From NCBI GenBank assembly GCA_963921935.1, contig OY998175.1:261055709-261119708 (forward strand): a stretch of 64,000 nucleotides of DNA, given 5' to 3'. This document shows, one piece after another, positions 1 to 13,978 of this stretch (its first letter is position 1; each line of letters begins with the position of its first letter). Position numbers and translations under genes: made by a program. This DNA comes from Galeruca laticollis. Lineage: Eukaryota; Arthropoda; Insecta; Coleoptera; Chrysomelidae. The notes under the pieces were generated by a model, which did not search any database, was not told the DNA's origin, and saw only the letters and a program-made list of their open reading frames with translations.

Positions 1-1735
1 AAATTGGCTGTTCTGGCCAATTAGGACGGGTATAAACTTCATCACTGCTCTTAATTTTAAGAACCTAACATGGTTACATTTTCCACTCTTTCCTCCTCCC
101 TCCCCTAGTATGGTTGAATCACTTAAACATTATGATAGCCTTCGCTGACAACCCTTTATATCGTCATTGACTGTATCCTATGCTACACGAGAATAAGAAA
201 TGTTTTGCGCCTGTGCGTTCTCGGAAGCTTTCGCGACTTCCCGACTTACGGAACCAACTAAAAGGTTCCGTGTTTCTAATATAAAATGTTAGTAATACAG
301 TATTTCAATGGACTAATTTGTTATTGGTTATATGTCTGTGTGTAAAGTCAGTGATATGATCAGGTACATGAAAGTAAACCCAGACTTTGTTACTCATACA
401 ATTAAACCGTTAACTAGAATTGTTATCTGGTACACTACGATATTTCTTACAAGGTTGCCACGTGCAATAGAAATTCTTTACTTTCACAATATTTTATGTC
501 CACATCGATGTAACTTTATCAATTGAGTAAATCATCTAAACAAAAATGAGTTTAATTTGCTTTATGGCTGGTCCTTCGTTTGACTTTGTATCACCCGCAA
601 TAAATCTATTGGAGGGATTCTGCTACTTGTAGAAAGTACATTTGGAGTAGTCGGCCGTACACAGCCCATTCTACCACATCACCTCTAGAGCTATCGAAGA
701 TATTGTTCTCCCTCCTTAAACCTTAAGTTAACTTCGAAAACTTCATATATTACTATTAAAGTACCCATATTAGCCGATTGATTACTCTATATTTTTAAAA
801 TAATCCCTATACCCAATATAGAAAATAATATCCATCTACATCTGCACATATTCACATTAAATTCCAAAGAATCAACGAAATGGATAAACGAAGAATGCAA
901 GAAACCCCTCTAGTCCTGGCATTACGAATCAGAGCTACACAAAGACATTTGTAACAATAACAACATTGATAATTTCAACTCTATTCATTGTATTGATCTT
1001 GGATCTATATAAAAAATATTCTAGATCAACCCCAGGGTAACCCAATGGAACCACCCCAATCCTTATTGAAGCCGAAGCAACGAAGACGTACCCTTAACGA
1101 ATAGGAGAGGAGTCATATCGGATAATCACAATAGCAATTATTATAATATTATTAAGTGCTAACATGGCATTTCTCACATTATTTGCATTATAATTTCTGA
1201 ACTTTATCAGCAAACATATGGAGTCATGCTGTATATATAATAAATTATAATTTTTCCATCATATTCTATTTTTTCTGTAATCAGCAATATATTTCATTTT
1301 AATTGTTCGATGGGTAAGGTAATTCAGAAGTCAGTCATAATTCTATCGCCATTTGTGTAATCATTGAGTTTAGATAAAATGTGTTCAAATTGTATTTTTT
1401 AGATTTGAAACATAACTAGTATCAAACGAAAATATGACGTCATTATTTTTGGCCATGACAGACCACCGTCGTGCATTAGTGTAATTTTGAAATTCGTTGT
1501 CATGTAGCGGGGGGATAGTTGGTAATGGAAGTACTTCTCCTTTGAGAGAATTCAAATTCTTCCGTAGGTATTTGATATATGATTATTTCATTTCATGTTC
1601 CAGCTCATAAAAAATAATTTTTGTGAAAAATTCATAACGAGAAAATTTTTTATATGATTCAAACAAAAATACACAAATTTTAGTGTTAATTTATTCATTT
1701 ACATTCCATCTTCATTCAATTACACAATAGTTATT
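1..1735. other. Anonymous AT-rich DNA, no gene seen
   Basis: No reading frame here looks like a known protein, and the short frames present do not resemble exons of a family I recognise. No repeat, RNA gene or transposon end could be supported. Confidence 0.5.
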
Positions 1736-1840
1736 CGTAAAACGAGTGTCACAATGACTCGTTTTGTAGTACGAGTGCAGTTTCATTCTTTGCGCAAAGC
1801 ACTAGTACTACGAAAAAGCCATTGTGACACAAGTTTTACA
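1736..1840. repeat. Short foldback (inverted-repeat) element
   Basis: Two arms of about 43 bases (1736-1780 and 1798-1840) are imperfect reverse complements; both contain the core GTGTCACAATG and, further in, GTAGTAC. The spacer includes the small palindrome TTTGCGCAAA. The outer ends read CGTAAAAC and GTTTTACA. The size and structure fit a MITE or an inverted pair of transposon ends. No transposase is linked to it and no clear target duplication was found. Confidence 0.55.
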
Positions 1841-2886
1841 CAATATTTTTTATTATTTGCATTTATTGAATTTTTTATATAAAATAAAACTACACTATCA
1901 CTGTTTTCAAACTGGGAGGGCCATTTTAGGGATCCTGAATCACATCACTAGAAATTGCTAAGAAAGTTACTAGATTGGAAGCGAGGACATAAAATACTAG
2001 TCACACTAAAATTATGCAGTCTAGAAATATTGAACCACAAACTAAATAATAATCAAGCTAATAGACATGGTAAAAGAGCGAATACATATTGTTGTAAATG
2101 AAAAAAATACAGTGGATTGTAAAATTGAATCTATAAAGATTTTCAAGGTCGGCGATTACGTTTGTGAAAAGGTTAATAACAGTTGTCAAATTAGGTGGCT
2201 CATAAAGCTTCAAGTTTGGAAAAGTTTTGTATTTATTGATGAAACCAATTTTGAAACAATGATTAGATCTGAATCATTTATGATCAAATGTAAGTAATTC
2301 ATCATGTAGAAACCATATTAGACGAAAATTGATTATTCAGAAAGCAGAGGATGTTTGTTTTTCGAAAATCGAGCTATATGAGAAATGAGGAACAGTTGAA
2401 TACAAAATTTGTTAAGTATGAAATATAAAATATTCCATTGCAAGTACAAGAACCTATTTAATTTGAAAAACAACAAATATTTTTTAGGTCTAGGAATAAA
2501 TTATCAAAAATATCTGCATGTGATGCACTAGCAGAATAATGTATTTGTCATCGCTTCTTCCAAATATTCCTTATTTGGAATATCTTATTGCAAGAACAGG
2601 TAACTATAAAAAACAGGAAATTTTAAAATGGTATGAAAATGGCCAATTTTTCACATAGACAACCAGTTATAGTTAATCATCATTCTGAAAACAGTAATTT
2701 CAGTACTTAGAAATCAGACGTGGTATAAAAATAGTTTATTCATTGAATCATTTGCATATTTTTTTATTTACCATTATTTGTTACAAATTAACATTTTACA
2801 GTATATCAGGACTATTAATTACATTGGCTATTATATGTTAACTCAAGAAACACTAAATAAATTCATATAAAGTTATAAATAATTAT
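1841..2886. other. Intergenic; one unassigned 76-codon frame
   Basis: The only open frame of note is 2067-2297 on the plus strand (76 codons). Its product is Lys/Ile-rich and matches no family I recognise, so it may be chance in AT-rich DNA. Nothing else is supported. Confidence 0.35.
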
Positions 2887-3013
2887 TCACTCAGAATCTG
2901 CCTCACTGTCATCACTGGAGAAAGAAACGATTATCGGTTCTATAAGATCATCCACAATCCTATATAACTTGAACATTTCATCTTCTTCTTCCATGATATG
3001 TGCAACAGAATCC
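2887..3013 (-). CDS. Possible terminal exon with acidic C-terminus (unrecognised)
   Basis: On the minus strand an open segment of about 42 codons ends in a strongly acidic Ser/Asp/Glu tail (last residues SSDDSEADSE) just before a TGA at 2887-2889. It is preceded by a T-rich stretch and an AG at about 3013, as expected of a splice acceptor. The amphipathic part before the tail contains VDDLIEPIIV. The pattern suggests a last coding exon, of a host gene or of a transposase with an acidic tail. I do not recognise the protein and see no upstream exon, so this is tentative. Confidence 0.25.
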
Positions 3014-4834
3014 TAGTTTAAAAACAGAGTATGGGAGAAGTGATTTGAATTTAAGTTGGCAATTCTGTAGATTCCTGATTGATCAGGTTACGGATGGTTT
3101 GACCATTGAACTTCAGTGGATTCTACTAAGCACTTTAGACTCTTGACATATACTATGATCGCATAATTGTGTAAATTGTAAACAAACCTTCATTAAAGTA
3201 AATAGAGGATGCTCATTTGTTCAACAAAGAGCTTATTCGTATATGCTTGCGTTCTATTCTTATCATGAATAGAATTATTTCTGTAGTATATCTTCACACA
3301 GATATCTGGTAATTTCTCCAAAAAATTGAACGTTATGTATTCATATATACTGATTGTATACAATAAAAAATAAACGATTGACAAATCATTGACGAATGAA
3401 CGTTAGCGAGCTTTATTTATAAAAATTTTATTATCAAATATGTTCAAATCATTAAGATCATTTAATATATTAATTTGCTAGCTAGAACCACGCTAGACCA
3501 TTTTATAATTTGTTTCACGGTTAATGTAACAGAAAAAGGACCGAGGTCCTCTTCCGTATTCTGTGGTTAAAGTCAAATGTCAAATAAATTTACATACTAC
3601 ATTCAATGTATGACACTAAAAACGTGTTCAAACAGATTTCATTGTTACACTGTAAACAATATTATGAGGAAGTCTCTTTAATACGCGAATTATAAAAAAA
3701 TATTATCGTATTCGCAATATCAGCTAGTTGAATAATTGAATTTTATGATCGTCCTCTATTCATTGTCGCCCTCTTATTGTGCGAAATCGAATTTCAGCTA
3801 ACACTTTGGAACAGGTTTATTCTTTTATTGTGTGTGAAAGAATTTTTATTAGACATGTGCTTCTGTGTGCCGCTAGCTTATCAAAATGTTTTGTGCAGAA
3901 ATCCTATCCTGTTACATATCCTTTTCCAACTATGCTTTTCATAAAAGTGTATCGGATAATATATATTCACAAAAGTTATTTTCGTGTATAATACCATGTT
4001 CTAGTGAATCTGTGTCGACACGCTCAAAAATTCTTATTTCCGTCGGAAATATATGAAGAAATATCAGAATTAAGTCGTTTGGCTTTGTGAGAATTAACAG
4101 CTGGCTTCCCATACATTTAATTCATGTCTTCGTGTTCACGGAACGTACATTTTTTCATTTCAGGTATAACATGAATAAATTTTCCTATCCAACGACAGAT
4201 AAGTTGACATCCACATACTTGAAATATCACATTTCGAATATGATAATGGAAGCTGCAGAACCGAATTGTATAATTTCAGATTTCCACTTATTTTTTGCGA
4301 GGAAGTGAGGGCATATTTCCTTAAGAATACCTTTAGAACAATCTAGTGAGTCATATCTCTGGGAAAATAGAAAAATACCAAATGGTTTCAATAAACTCGA
4401 CGTTACTCCATTCCTAAATATAGTTGGTGATCTGAATGGAGAGGAACTTAACGGTTTTAAAGCTTAAAACTTACGTTTCCGCTCTTAGGAAGCTGTATTT
4501 TGTTAACATGAAACTTTTGTCATTCAGACGATGATATTTTAACATATGGAAACGATTTTGATAATTTTCTTGTTATTCGATCTGCTCAGATAAATTGAGG
4601 AGAAAAAAATGGAATGTAATTTGGTGGTATAATCATAGTAATAATAATTTTATTACAAATAGTCGAGCTTATAACAATCGCACCTACCTTGGAATATAGG
4701 AGATTTTTTGGAGAATGAGCTACACACTCGCTTGATGCACTTAAAAATTTACAATTCGGCCAGTTTACGAACACATGAATTAGAAAATATATCACGAAGA
4801 GTCTTCGATTAATACTACCTATCGAATATCGAAA
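3014..4834. other. Anonymous AT-rich DNA
   Basis: Short frames at 3779-3991 and 4087-4308 on the plus strand and 4586-4795 on the minus strand have no recognisable domain. No transposon ends or RNA genes were seen. Confidence 0.45.
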
Positions 4835-4990
4835 ATTATTGTTTATTTTTGGTATGTGAAAATAGGATTATAGGTAGCGGGAACTTTTTGTTTTGAGGAA
4901 AGGAAATACAGGAATTTAATTTGAGATATTGCTAGTAGCTCGACAAAACGAATTAAAAATAAAATATACTCTAAAAATCGAACATTCTCC
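4835..4990. repeat. Left copy of a direct repeat flanking BEL/Pao debris (possible LTR remnant)
   Basis: This stretch shares diverged direct-repeat similarity with 6865-7015. Shared landmarks in order are TTATTTTT, TAGGT(A/G)GCGGGAACT, GAATTTAATTT, TCGACAAAA and ATCGAACA. The two copies lie either side of a decayed BEL/Pao pol fragment in the same region, so they could be surviving pieces of its LTRs. No TG...CA ends, primer site or polypurine tract can be placed, so LTR identity is an inference. Confidence 0.4.
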
Positions 4991-5149
4991 TCGCTGAAAT
5001 GCAGCATGCATTTGGAAAAACTAAATAAATTAGCAGTGATGTTGTAACGCTACAGTAGAAAAAATTGAAGAAATAGGTAAAAGAATGGAATTTTAAAAAA
5101 TGTATATACAATCAAATTAAAATAAATTTGTGATCCGCAACGTCGTAAT

Positions 5150-6300
5150 ATACTCGTAGCTGAGGGGTGAGGGACAGTATTTCACAAATGGTCATCACCG
5201 GAATGAAGCTCGATAATACGAGAGTCCAATTGCGGAGGGGGGGTGAATTGTCTTCCTTGATTAGCACAATGGTGTTTACGGTTGATGACAGCTACTGCGC
5301 TCTTGTAGCGAATGGAGGTACTTGCTTCGCCAACGAGTCCAAAAATCACGATGGAAACTTTGCAAAAGTTGCCATCTTCACAAACGATTCATTGGAACGG
5401 AGGTGAAGTCTGGAGTCGGAAGAGTGGTCAACGGATCTAGAATCAAGAATTCGATATCATTAGAAAATGGGGTAACCGGTTGTGAATTTAAAAGCGACTC
5501 GATTAAAACCAGAGCAGAACTTTTCATAAGTTAAAATTTGTATTCCAACAACGCCAATAAGGTTGCGTTTCACAGATTTGATTCCTGCCTCCCAAAGGCC
5601 ACAAAACCAGATGGAGGGGGAAAATAAAATTTCGTGGTTTCTCGATCAGCAGCGCTTTGCATGAATTGAGCAATTTTGTTTTCAGTGCCGATAAAGTTTG
5701 TACCATTATCTCCGTAGATATGTGACACTCTACCGCGTCGGGCGATAAAGCGTTGCGTTGCGTTCAGTTGAGATATTACTAACGAGTTCCAAATGTAGCG
5801 TCTCCGGCATACAACATCCAAATAAGCACAGATAGGCTATTATATTCCGATACACTCGATAAAGAGAAGGGGTGATGATAAATGATTCACCAAAATCAAG
5901 ACTGCAGTGACTAAACGCGTTCACATCATTGAATCTAAACTGGTGTGAATCGCCCATTGGAGGTTAGTACGGATTAGTGTTCTGTGTGATAATACAACAT
6001 TTATTGCTCGCTTAGGGCATATAATACACAAATTTCTGAGATAGAAGAAATTGCGTGGCTTTGACACATGCATTGAGCTGTATTATGTGTTAGTAATCTA
6101 TAACCAAAGTACTCCGCCTACATTTCCGTGCAACAAAAGAGGGTGATTCGCCTCAAATGATAGAGGAGAGTGGGTAACGCTGCCACAGACTCTGAGTAGC
6201 TGGTGGTTATCTTTAAACGCACCTAGCTTTAACAAAGGTTTAGAACCTTTTTCGAATTGACTTTCTTGTCGAAATGAATGCGTTGGCTGCATTTGACTAG
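5150..6300 (-). pseudogene. BEL/Pao retrotransposon pol, integrase region (decayed)
   Basis: Read on the minus strand, three overlapping frames carry successive integrase parts. Around 6290-6100 is the segment before the zinc region, with a run like LLRVCGSVTHSPL and HPLLL. At about 5930-5740 is the start of the catalytic core, with FSHCSLDFGE and a run containing AYLCLFGC and HLELVSNIST. At 5740-5600 are RFIARRG and DNGTNFIG, the second catalytic Asp motif. At about 5500-5160 are C-terminal pieces with PLTTLPTPDFT, PMNRL and RWQ. These are hallmarks of BEL/Pao integrases. The frame changes several times and stops interrupt it; RT, protease and gag are not visible. It is a dead 3' remnant. 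Confidence 0.8.
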
Positions 6301-6864
6301 AATTATCGTAGAGTTTTCTAATTGTTCGGCTTGTAGCCTTTCTGACGACTATTTTGAAGAAGAAGACTTGATGTTGCGGACGAATCGTGATACATAGGCT
6401 AATATACGTAAAATTTTGGATAATGAAGAATTATTTTCGAGAAAAGTATCCAGAGAATTGTATTGAGAGGGCTGTGTTAGTAGAACAATTTTTCATTTTT
6501 CCTCAGCGGGAGGTTCAACGGTTCCTGGCGGAGAAGTGGAAAAAAAGCAAGATGAGGATAAGAGTAAAAAACTTGGGCCATGTATCCAACTATTCTTCGC
6601 TGAGAATTATTGGGGTAAAAGAGCGTGAAATGCAGCTTAAGTTGAAATGAGTGGGAGCATATTTCCATGAGTCACTAGGAATTATTAACTGGATATATGA
6701 AATTCGGTTTATCACAAAGGTTTTAAACCGGCGCGGAGAATAATTTATGCAATGTATAACGATTTGACTGTCTCTCTGAACGGATTGGACATTAATTGTA
6801 CAGACTTTCTAAATATACGACATCAGCTTATACTAGGACAGCGGCACAAAGTTCCAATCTGGGA

Positions 6865-7015
6865 ATACTTATCTTATTTTTCAATGTAACGATTTTCGAC
6901 CATAGGTGGCGGGAACTGTTTTGTTTTGTGGAAAGGAATTTAATTTACAACATTGCCAAGATTTCGACAAAATTAACTGAAAATAAAATATATTCTAAAT
7001 ATCGAACACATAGTG
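6865..7015. repeat. Right copy of the direct repeat flanking BEL/Pao debris
   Basis: This partner of 4835-4990 has the same block order (TTATTTTT, TAGGTGGCGGGAACT, GAATTTAATTT, TCGACAAAA, ATCGAACA) with many substitutions and a deletion. Similarity stops just after ATCGAACA. The level of divergence fits the decay of the integrase fragment between the copies. Confidence 0.4.
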
Positions 7016-9407
<2,392 letters not shown>

Positions 9408-9409
9408 TA

Positions 9410-9547
9410 GTGTTTTAAATGAAACTCACGGTTTCTAGTTAACACCACAATAAAATAAAAATTGACAATTGTCAATTTTTTAGAATTTTCAACAATTTTT
9501 ATTATATTGTGGTATTAACTAGAGACCGTGAGTTTCAATTAAAACAC
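9410..9547. mobile_element. Small MITE with terminal inverted repeats and TA target duplication
   Basis: A 138-base element has inverted ends of about 44 bases: the left end begins GTGTTTTAAATGAAACTCAC and the right end is its near reverse complement. It is flanked by TA on both sides (9408-9409 and 9548-9549). The middle holds another palindrome, AATTGACAATTGTCAATT. TA duplication and short size fit a non-autonomous Tc1/mariner-superfamily MITE. No coding capacity. Confidence 0.75.
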
Positions 9548-9879
9548 TAATATGTGTAGATTCCACGAAGTAAGGGTCGGGACAGTTAATTTCATTCAGA
9601 TATCTAGTCAAAATTTGTTCTTTTTCATTAAATTCTACATTGGTAGTAATTACGTCAAGTTGGCAGTAATTTGTAAACAAGTTTGTATTTGGTATGTCCA
9701 ATTATACTTTATAATAACAACAGCGGCTTCATATTACTTAATTAAACGGATAAGGGATATCCGTACCTGGTGTTTTCATGCTTTGCTATCCTACTCAAAA
9801 GTTACAGTGCTTGCTTTATAATAAAATAGCTCAATTTACGGATATTAACTGCTGTTCGTATAATGTATATATGTTCTTT

Positions 9880-10720
9880 TAGCCGAGTTAAGCTGCTTTT
9901 TGTCACAGTATGGTTTTGAATCAAATTTTAGAGACTTCTTTTCGGTATGTAATTTTTCCATGCGAAGAAATCTACGGGATCTGATGATGGCATCATTTAA
10001 TTGATTATCCAGCTCCTCAATGTCAGTAACATTTTGATCTAAAGTAGGTATATTGTGACATTATATTTTTATATGCTTGAGGTTTTGCAATGTCCCATTT
10101 GTATCTTTTAGTTACAAACTCAGATTTAACATTGCTTTCGTTTTCTAAATAATGTCCATTAGCTAAGGTTGTTATACAGCTTACATGACCGGACATGAAA
10201 TTTGTAGCAATATTGAAATTGATAATATGTTGTCAATACTATTTAAGTTAGACCATATTAGGTCAATTACACTATTACCTGATTTTCCGATGTTTGTGAC
10301 GCCACCTTGAAAATAATAATATCTGCCGTTTAGAGTGATAAAGTCCATATTCTCAAGTGACTCAACCAATAGCGTTCATCTAAGTGTAACATTACTTTCT
10401 TTAGATTCGCGTGTAGTTCAACGTTTATAGTTTATTCCAAAAGCTCAATACAAATATGGTAATTTGGTCCTGGTTTTAAGTACACTACATCTAATATAAA
10501 AAATATGATATCTATTTGTATTCTCATAAATAACCACATATTACCCACTTCAACAATTTTAACAGGCCTTAGGTCCTTTAAAATCTTAGCCACAAGTATT
10601 AGGACACCTCCATTGCCTCTTCCCCTTTGTTTATCTTTCAAAGCTTGGCTATGGTAAGAGCTGTAGTTATCTGAAAAGTTAGGAAGTACAGAATCAGTGG
10701 AGTTGATTCAAGTTGCAAAA
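9880..10720 (-). pseudogene. LINE ORF2 endonuclease and linker, decayed
   Basis: On the minus strand, 10720-10432 holds the N-terminal apurinic-like endonuclease: a DSVLPNFSDNYSSY run, then RGNGGVLI, matching the GGGV motif, and a YLKPGPNY segment. The region 10369-10181 holds the C-terminal endonuclease part with TLNGR and the SVIDLIW motif. At 10040-9880 is the linker to RT, with AIIRSRR and KFDSKPYCDKK. The RT itself is absent. Residues of the catalytic His near the end of the domain are not preserved. Family: EN-bearing LINE of the CR1/Jockey group, by motif style only. Confidence 0.7.
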
Positions 10721-10789
10721 GTTACAAAAAATTATTAATATCTTGGGAATCAAAATAATGCAAACTGTTCATGCCTTGACAGTTCCAGA

Positions 10790-11640
10790 ATCATATATTT
10801 AATTGAATCATATGTGAATTTATTACCTCATTTTTTAAGGAGAAAAACTCTAGTTCGCCATTTTTAATAATACTTGTGTCTTTTTTCTTTGTTAAACGTC
10901 TTCTTTTCTCGATTTGCTTTGACGTTGATGAAGTATGGGCTAGATTTCCGGATTCGTCACCTTCCGAAGCTGAGTCTTCATCGTATCTGCTCTGCGTGGA
11001 ATATTCTTGATTCATCGATTGACTTTGACATCTGATCTGAGGCTCATTATGCTGGCTTACATATACTTGATTATTTCTAAGCATATCACATTCCTTGTGC
11101 CTTGAGGTGCTTTGAAGTGTTTCTGTTCTCCATCTTCTCAATATAATAATCTATAGGGAGATCTTCATTAACGCTAAAGGAGGTTCCTTATAAGTTAGTA
11201 CAGTTTCTCATAACCTCAAATTCTTTGTCTAGCGATACAAAACTTAATGAGATTCGTCGATTTTTATTTTCTTTTCTACCGACTCTACGTACATAATTTA
11301 TTTCATTGCAAGTCAAATTCACTTTAATCTCCTTCCTACGGAAATCCATAACACTCTCTAGTAGCTCCCCATTGTGTTTTTCAGTTTGTGGTATTCCATT
11401 GAAAACTGAATTATTTTTCCGTTCAAGTGCATCGTTTTCTTTTTGGCTACTTGTAATTGTTATTCCACTTGTTGAAATTCATCATTTATTTCTAGAATTT
11501 TTTTATCAAAATCTGTTCGAAGCTTGTTCACATTAGAAGTTAATTCGTCTTACCATGACTTTATTTCATTCTTTATTTCCGATGAGAAATTATTTAGCTG
11601 TATTGATAATGTTTCTGAAATTTTTTGCAACGCAGCTTCT
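10790..11640 (-). pseudogene. LINE ORF1 (nucleic-acid-binding protein), decayed
   Basis: The minus-strand translation shows a coiled-coil-like start (about 11600-11420). It continues with an FNGIPQ motif near 11390 followed by a YVRRVGRKENKNRRI-like stretch, then an RRISLSF and EVMRN run near 11260-11200, and a DLPIDYYIEK segment. That order (IfGipe, RlGk, rPI-v-l, eDlp) is the layout of ORF1 RNA-recognition domains in insect LINEs. The last part (11141-10791) is a Ser/Asp/Glu-rich tail ending in a KKRRLTKK-like basic patch. At least two frameshifts or stops separate the parts, so it is not functional. Confidence 0.7.
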
Positions 11641-11643
11641 ATA

Positions 11644-12286
11644 TTGGTATCTATCAGTTGTACTTTTAGTCCTAATAAAAGTTAGGCTCGAAATATGCCT
11701 TCGTAAATTGAATAAATCTGCCAACAGCGGCCCAGAAAATCCGGAAAACAGTTTTTATGATAACAATTAATTCAACTGGGTCAAGGTCAAATTCCGTAGA
11801 TAATGTTGGAATGGTTTTGAAAGTGGTATAATTAGCGCAAAGAAAGAGGTTCTTAGCGTACAGGTGCATGCAGGATAATCTTATTTTATCGATTTGCAAC
11901 AGCAACAAAATGAATCTTAAAACATTTTAAATTGTGTAACAATATTATATTGTAAAGAAATGTGATATAGTGTGAGTTAATGATAGACGTAGTTGTTAGT
12001 GCTGTCGATGGCGATTCCATTTTTTTACCATTGTTAATCACGTTTCAATCTCAAGAAGTTTGTAAGTAAATAGTGTTTAATAAAACATTTTAGAAAATCT
12101 TAACAAAGTATATTTTCATGTAGCTTCCCTGATGATAGGTGAAAATTCACTCGAAACCTTGGATTAAATACTTAAAAGAGTACACGGATACGTTTTATTG
12201 CTGCAATTCCCAAAAAAAATCTAACACCGAAAATACATTGTAACTGAACAGCAAAGACATACGTTCACATTACACACACATATATA
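11644..12286 (+). repeat. Ribozyme-bearing repeat, copy 1 (PLE pseudo-LTR-like)
   Basis: About 640 bases nearly identical to 13279-13983. Both copies begin at the same position (TTGGTATCTATCAGTTG) although the DNA before them is unrelated: LINE ORF1 here, mariner at copy 2. This suggests a defined 5' end and two independent insertions. Both end in a (CA)/(TA) tail. A hammerhead-like motif sits about 150 bases before the tail. A 78-codon minus-strand frame shared by both copies has no recognisable domain. Layout and motif resemble PLE pseudo-LTRs, but no RT or GIY-YIG sequence is attached, so family membership is inferred. Confidence 0.65.
12126..12163 (+). ncRNA. Hammerhead ribozyme-like motif (repeat copy 1)
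   Basis: Core CTGATGA at 12129-12135. Stem II is GGTGA paired with TCACT around an A-rich loop, followed by GAAA at 12153-12156. Stem I is TCC with GGA. In this copy stem III reads CCTT, whereas copy 2 has the palindromic GCTT, so this copy looks mutated at that point. Confidence 0.5.
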
Positions 12287-13278
12287 CGAGGGCAATTCAG
12301 AAACTAGCCTCCGGTTGATTGAAAAAAATACACCAAGTTAAGTAAAAATATTTTAATATATACATCTTACAACTACATCTTTGCACTATTTTTCGACATA
12401 GTCTCCATAACGATTGAGGCACTTATCGTATCTCTTCACAAGCTTTGAAATTCCTTCTGCATAAAAATCACCCGCTTGTGCCTTGAGCCAGCCTGTGACC
12501 GCATCTTTGAGCTCTTCGTCGTCATCAAACCGCTGGGACCCGAGCCATTTCTTCATATGCATGAAGAGGTGATAATCGCTTGGCGCCAGATCTGGGCTGT
12601 AAGGTGGATTGTTGAAAACGTCCCACTTGAAGGACTCAAGAAGGGCTGTTGTTCTGCGAGCAGAGTGAGGACGGGCGTTATCGTGCAAAAAAACGATACC
12701 GGAAGTCAGCATACCACGGCGTTTGTTCTGTATAGCCCGTCGTAATGTTTTTAGTGTTTCACAGTACACGTCTTGATTAATGGTCGTCCCATGTTCCATG
12801 AATTCAACCAACAACACCCCTTTGGCATCCCAAAACACCGTTGCCATCAGTTTTCTGGCAGAAAAATCTTGCCGGGCTTTTTTTGGTTTGGTAGGCGAAT
12901 CTGAATGTGCCCACATCTTTGATTGTTCTTTTGTCTCAGGGTTCACGTACTTAATCCAGGTTTCGTCACCGGTCACGATTCTGTTTAACAATGGTTCTCC
13001 TTCGTCCTCATAACGTGACAGAAAGTCTAATGCAGAGGCCATTCTTTGACTTTTGTGGTGGTCGGTAAGAATTTTGGGTACCCATCGTGCACAGAACTTA
13101 CGGTAACCCAATCTTGCTGTCACTATCTCGTACAAAAGAGTCTTAGAAATCTGTGGAAAATCAGTAGACAACTCCGCCATTGTGAAACGTCAATTTTCAC
13201 GAACTTTTGCATCAACTGTCTGAACGAGTTCGTCAGTCACCAAGGATGGTCTACCACTCCTCTCTTCATCATGAACGT
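12287..13278 (-). mobile_element. Truncated mariner transposon
   Basis: The 3' end is marked by a terminal repeat starting CGAGGGCAATTCAGAAAC at 12287, directly after a TA (12285-12286) in the tail of ribozyme repeat copy 1. The transposase lies on the minus strand. The other end is missing: repeat copy 2 begins inside the N-terminal coding region at 13279, removing the 5' end and 5' terminal repeat. The element therefore inserted into the tail of copy 1 and was later cut by copy 2. Confidence 0.85.
12386..13272 (-). pseudogene. Mariner transposase (DD34D), 5'-truncated
   Basis: A 264-codon uninterrupted stretch (13180-12386) covers most of the transposase. The catalytic triad is visible as D72 in VTGDETW, D167 in FLHDNARPHSA and D202 in SPDLAPSDYHLF. 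There are 34 residues between the second and third Asp, which defines mariner. Upstream, the same frame continues to 13272 through a segment with RPSLVTDELV, interrupted by one TGA (probable CGA to TGA decay). Normal mariner transposases are about 345 residues, so the paired helix-turn-helix DNA-binding region is largely gone. The catalytic core could still fold, but the product could not bind its ends. Confidence 0.9.
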
Positions 13279-13906
13279 TTGGTATCTATCAGTTGTACTT
13301 TTAGTCCTAATAAAAGTTAGGCTCGAAATATGCCTTCGTAAATTGAATAAATCTGCCAACAGCGGCCCAGAAAATCCGGAAAACAGTTTTTATGATAACA
13401 ATTAATTCAACTGGGTCAAGGTCAAATTCCGTAGATAATGTTGGAATGGTTTTGAAAGTGGTATAATTAGCGCAAAGAAAGAGGTTCTTAGCGTACAGGT
13501 GCATGCAGGATAATCTTATTTTATCGATTTGCAACAGCAACAAAATGAATCTTAAAACATTTTAAATTGTGTAACAATGTTATATTGTGAAGAAATGTGA
13601 TATAGTGTGAGTTAATGATAGACGTAGTTGTTAGTGCTGTCGATGGCGATTCCATTTTTTAACCACTGTTAATCACGTTTCAATCTCAAGAAGTTTGTAA
13701 GTAAATAGTGTTTAATAAAACATTTTAAAAAATCTTGACAAAGTATATTTTTATGTAGCTTCCCTGATGATAGGTGAAAATTCACTCGAAAGCTTGGATT
13801 AAATACTTAAAAGAGTACACGGATACGTTTTATTGCTGCAATTCCCTAAAAAAATCTAACACCGAAGTTACATTGTAACTGAACAGCAAAGACATACGTT
13901 CACATT

Positions 13907-13978
<72 letters not shown>

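Larger units (their letters stand above)
9850..11643 (-). mobile_element. LINE (CR1/Jockey-like) 5' portion, minus strand
   Basis: Read on the minus strand, the element runs from ORF1 (about 11640-10790) through the ORF2 endonuclease (about 10720-10170) to the endonuclease-RT linker (about 10040-9880). It then stops before any reverse transcriptase. This is the opposite of the usual 5' truncation of LINEs, so the 3' half was probably lost by deletion or rearrangement. The 5' side is cut at 11643 by a ribozyme-bearing repeat. All frames carry stops or shifts. Confidence 0.75.

Noticed and set aside
780..1110. Possible mitochondrial DNA insertion, suggested by local composition
   Set aside because: No recognisable mitochondrial gene or tRNA could be read in any frame.
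11672..11908. 78-codon minus-strand frame identical at 13307-13543
   Set aside because: Identity comes from the duplicated repeat; no recognisable domain.
12476..13405. Plus-strand frames across the mariner
   Set aside because: Antisense of an intact DD34D transposase; the 13046-13405 frame merely runs on into the ribozyme repeat.
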